DNA of 7,819 nucleotides, taken from Dehalococcoidia bacterium (lineage in GTDB: Bacteria; Chloroflexota; Dehalococcoidia; SZUA-161). A model generated the notes under the pieces. The model had not been told where the DNA came from and made no database searches. It saw only the letters and a list, made by a program, of their open reading frames with translations. The DNA is taken from positions 1 through 7,819 of the forward strand of contig JACUUS010000110.1 of NCBI GenBank assembly GCA_014859215.1. The letters are read 5' to 3'. A program made the position numbers and the translations under genes. Below, in pieces: positions 5,825 to 7,819 of the stretch. Positions within the stretch are counted from its first letter, which is position 1, and each line of letters starts with the position of its first letter.

Positions 5825-7255
5825 TTAATCCTGAATGCCGGCCAGTCTTTTCACCACCTTCTTGCGCTCCTCGAAATCGTAAGTGCTCAAGATGGCGATG
5901 CTCTCCATCACAGGTGAGCCCCCGCCGTGGACATCGCCCACCTGCCAGACACCGGCCCATGAGGACGAGAGATAATCCGAGAGTGTCCGTTGAAGACGGT
6001 GCATCTTCTCAACCGATACATCAGGATTCCTCACAGTGTACTTGGAGATAAAAGGCCCCGTAACAGGGTCAAAATAGTCTTCCTCAAAAGGCATGGTTAC
6101 CGGAAACCCTCCAGCTACGTCGGCGACCATACCCCAGCAGTTGTAGGTGTTCTCACCGGCCAGACGCCTGCCGACGTTCGCATATATGCTCGCTGGAACC
6201 TGCGTGCCCGATGCGGACCTGGTGGACTCGACAGCGGCAGCTATGCCCGCCGCGTAAATCAGCTCCGCTATTCCCGCAAGATGTGCCAGCTTCTCCCGGA
6301 TATGATGCTTTCCTTCGACGCCGTAGTACTCAGCCGTCAAAGCGATCAATCCCATGATTATATCTTCTACCGCCGGTTTGCACCCGCAGTAACTGTGTCT
6401 GTGCGACGAAGCGAACGTAAGGGCCATTCTGCCGCCAAACTCATGCTCACCGCACATAAACACCCTGTCCCAGGGCACAAAGGTGTCATCAAATACCACG
6501 AGGGCATCGGAGCTGCCGTAGGTATTCAAGGGAGCTTTCAGTATCTTGCGCTCGCGCGGGGAGCTTGCCCGGTTTATTATGTGTACGTTTTCAGTATCGG
6601 ACGGGACTGCAAAGGCGACGGCCCACTGCTTCTCATTCCTGGTGAGAGTACGCGTGGGGAATACTATGAGCTCATCACAGTATGAAGCCATCGTAATGTC
6701 CTCTTTGGCTCCTCTTACTACAATGCCGTCCCTGTTCTGACTCACGACCCTCACATGGAGATCGGGATCGACCTGCTCATGAGGCCGTTTGCCCCTGTCC
6801 CCCTTCGCGTCTGTTTGCACAGCCGCCGCGATCAGGTCTCTCTCCTGGTAACTCTTGATGAACTCGAGGAAACGAGGGTAGTACTCCGTCTTGCCGGTTG
6901 CATCATCCAGATCCCTGGTTACAACAGAAAGCATATTGATAGTGTCCGTTCCCATGCATCGCTGGATGCAGAAACCTGAAAGCCTCGTTCCGGTACGGAT
7001 CATCTTCTGCTTCTTCAGAAGATCATCAACACTGTCGCAGACATTGCAGAACCGGTTTATCTTCTTGCCCGTATATTGGGAGGTCTCAGTGAAAAGGCCG
7101 GAGTTTGCAGGATCCTGGGCCATATCGAACGTTATCTTCATCACGTTCACACCCGGCATGATCCGCGAATCGTCCCGCTGTACAGGCCGGCCACCCATGT
7201 AGATATTTTGTCTCATGCGGCGCAGGTCTTCCAGGTACTCGTCCGAAGTCCTCAT
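5825..7255 (-). CDS. 4-hydroxybutyryl-CoA dehydratase-like [4Fe-4S]/FAD protein (HpaB/AbfD family)
   Basis: This 476-residue protein belongs to the family of 4-hydroxyphenylacetate 3-hydroxylase (HpaB) and 4-hydroxybutyryl-CoA dehydratase (AbfD, about 490 residues). It has the iron-sulfur ligands that separate dehydratases from hydroxylases: Cys96 and Cys100 in CIQRC, and His285 and Cys292 in HRHSYCGCK, matching Cys99, Cys103, His292 and Cys299 of the clostridial enzyme as I recall it. Gln98, Thr188, Tyr289 and Lys293 also match active-site positions. Other shared segments are AQDP, KKINRF, TDAKGDRG, DPDLHVRVV, DGIVVRGAK, ALVVFDDTFVP and HGGGSP. Two acidic positions differ: AbfD Glu257 is Asp250 here, and Glu455 aligns with Gly440. 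Extra cysteines occur at 70, 73 and 290. The start at ATG 7255 has a perfect AGGAGG 8 nt upstream. AbfD dehydrates 4-hydroxybutyryl-CoA to crotonyl-CoA through a ketyl radical; the changes suggest a different substrate. A plain flavin monooxygenase is unlikely. Confidence 0.87.
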   Translation of the reverse strand: MRTSDEYLEDLRRMRQNIYMGGRPVQRDDSRIMPGVNVMKITFDMAQDPANSGLFTETSQYTGKKINRFCNVCDSVDDLLKKQKMIRTGTRLSGFCIQRCMGTDTINMLSVVTRDLDDATGKTEYYPRFLEFIKSYQERDLIAAAVQTDAKGDRGKRPHEQVDPDLHVRVVSQNRDGIVVRGAKEDITMASYCDELIVFPTRTLTRNEKQWAVAFAVPSDTENVHIINRASSPRERKILKAPLNTYGSSDALVVFDDTFVPWDRVFMCGEHEFGGRMALTFASSHRHSYCGCKPAVEDIIMGLIALTAEYYGVEGKHHIREKLAHLAGIAELIYAAGIAAAVESTRSASGTQVPASIYANVGRRLAGENTYNCWGMVADVAGGFPVTMPFEEDYFDPVTGPFISKYTVRNPDVSVEKMHRLQRTLSDYLSSSWAGVWQVGDVHGGGSPVMESIAILSTYDFEERKKVVKRLAGIQD

Positions 7256-7293
7256 CTCTTTTTCCTCCTGGGTTCAAAGACACTCTCGCGCCT

Positions 7294-7819
7294 TCAACCG
7301 CCAAAGAGCCTCCTCGGATTGTCTATCATCAGGGTCCGGATTTGCTCGTCGCTTACTCCTATCCTTTTCAGATCTGGCATTATGTCAATCATAATATGAG
7401 TATAGGACCAGTTCGGCATAACCTCTCTAAGAGCGCCAGCCTGGGAAAGAGGATTGCCCGGGAAATGCCGAACGTAGTCATGTGACAGCATGATCTGCTT
7501 CTCAAAGCCTATGCCGAGAAGGCCTATAATGCAGCCTTTGGCGAGCCTGCCCGGACATACCGCATCAAGCCCCAGCCTGTCGAATGCAATGAACATGCCC
7601 CTGTCAAGAGTGGCCAGGTGATATGCAAGATCTGAGTTGCCCACCATATGTCCGATTGCGACGCGCGACGGTTCTGCTCCCTCTGACAGGAGGAGGTCGG
7701 CCTGCTCAGGACCCATCGTGCCGGACTCAGTATGTGTAATGATAGGGACACCGGTCTCCCTCTGTGCCCGGGCGGCTGCCTTGAGGATGTTAGATTCATA
7801 TTCAGATATAGACCCGTTC
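7294..7819 (-). CDS. Phosphotriesterase-family metal hydrolase (lactonase-like), C-terminal part, cut by right window edge
   Basis: The last 174 residues of a phosphotriesterase-family amidohydrolase are present; full-length members have roughly 310-360, so the N-terminal part with the HxH metal motif and the bridging lysine lies outside the window. Visible ligands match the binuclear metal site: His in PIITHTESG (fragment residue 29), His in VAIGHM (residue 57) and Asp in LSHDYV (residue 114). FDRLG and the C-terminal NPRRLFGG are also typical. Members hydrolyse phosphotriesters, lactones (PLL group) or other esters; in a catabolic operon a lactonase or esterase role is the more natural reading, but this is inference. 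The stop at 7294 lies 38 nt before the dehydratase start, so the two are probably co-transcribed. The frame is open to the window edge with no stop. The internal Met at fragment residue 35 is not a start because the family sequence continues upstream of it. Confidence 0.88.
   Translation of the reverse strand, partial: NGSISEYESNILKAAARAQRETGVPIITHTESGTMGPEQADLLLSEGAEPSRVAIGHMVGNSDLAYHLATLDRGMFIAFDRLGLDAVCPGRLAKGCIIGLLGIGFEKQIMLSHDYVRHFPGNPLSQAGALREVMPNWSYTHIMIDIMPDLKRIGVSDEQIRTLMIDNPRRLFGG

Noticed and set aside
5796..5960. N-terminal extension of 55 residues on the short-chain dehydrogenase
   Set aside because: It would overlap the dehydratase gene, has odd Cys/Arg/Gly-rich composition, and the ATG at 5795 has a proper Shine-Dalgarno and the family's usual N-terminus.
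5990..6685. Plus-strand open frame of 231 codons
   Set aside because: It is antisense to the dehydratase-like gene, shows no recognisable domain, and comes from codon bias of the true gene on the opposite strand.
5825..7255. Annotation as 4-hydroxyphenylacetate 3-monooxygenase (HpaB)
   Set aside because: The whole-length similarity is to the same superfamily, but the Cys-Cys-His-Cys iron-sulfur ligand pattern is a dehydratase trait and the surrounding genes are anaerobic.
1..7819. CRISPR arrays, insertion sequences, tRNA or rRNA genes, phage or defence genes
   Set aside because: Coding genes of known metabolic families fill the window. I saw no regular repeat-spacer pattern, transposase motif, terminal inverted repeats or RNA gene outside the one 231-nt gap.

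Overview
All recognisable genes lie on the minus strand, so transcription runs from the right end of the window to the left. The gene set is that of an anaerobic bacterium: a ferredoxin-dependent 2-oxoacid oxidoreductase, an oxygen-sensitive type of [4Fe-4S]/FAD dehydratase and a CoA ligase. Moderately high GC, clear Shine-Dalgarno sequences and this catabolic content would fit a syntrophic or sulfate-reducing Desulfobacterota-like organism or an anaerobic Firmicute. That placement is a guess from gene content, not a measurement.

Right-hand unit (7819 down to 5022): the C-terminal half of a phosphotriesterase-family metal hydrolase, cut by the window edge; a full-length protein of the 4-hydroxybutyryl-CoA dehydratase / HpaB family that keeps the complete Cys-Cys-His-Cys iron-sulfur ligand pattern; and an NAD(P)-dependent short-chain dehydrogenase. 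Gaps are 29-38 nt and each complete gene has its own Shine-Dalgarno, so they look like one operon.

The 231-nt gap at 4791-5021 is the only real intergenic region. It holds a GC-rich hairpin just after the SDR stop, a near-consensus sigma-70 promoter (TTGACA, 18 bp, TATACT) and a leader of about 125 nt with a long inverted repeat.

Left-hand unit (4790 down to 1): a D-isomer-specific 2-hydroxyacid dehydrogenase; the gamma and delta (2x[4Fe-4S]) subunits of a 2-oxoacid:ferredoxin oxidoreductase; a single polypeptide in which its alpha and beta subunits are fused; and the N-terminal half of an AMP-forming acyl-CoA ligase, cut by the window edge. The spacing (49-nt gap, 20-nt overlap, 1-nt gap, 10-nt gap) suggests a translationally coupled operon.

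How the genes may work together (inference): the left unit could oxidise a 2-hydroxyacid to a 2-oxoacid and decarboxylate it oxidatively to an acyl-CoA with ferredoxin reduction. The ligase would feed other acids into the CoA pool. The right unit could open a lactone or ester, dehydrate a (4-)hydroxyacyl-CoA and carry out an alcohol/ketone redox step. The true substrate cannot be read from the sequence. The most noteworthy items are the variant dehydratase, its pairing with a lactonase-like hydrolase, the alpha-beta fused oxidoreductase, and the promoter plus structured leader between the two units.
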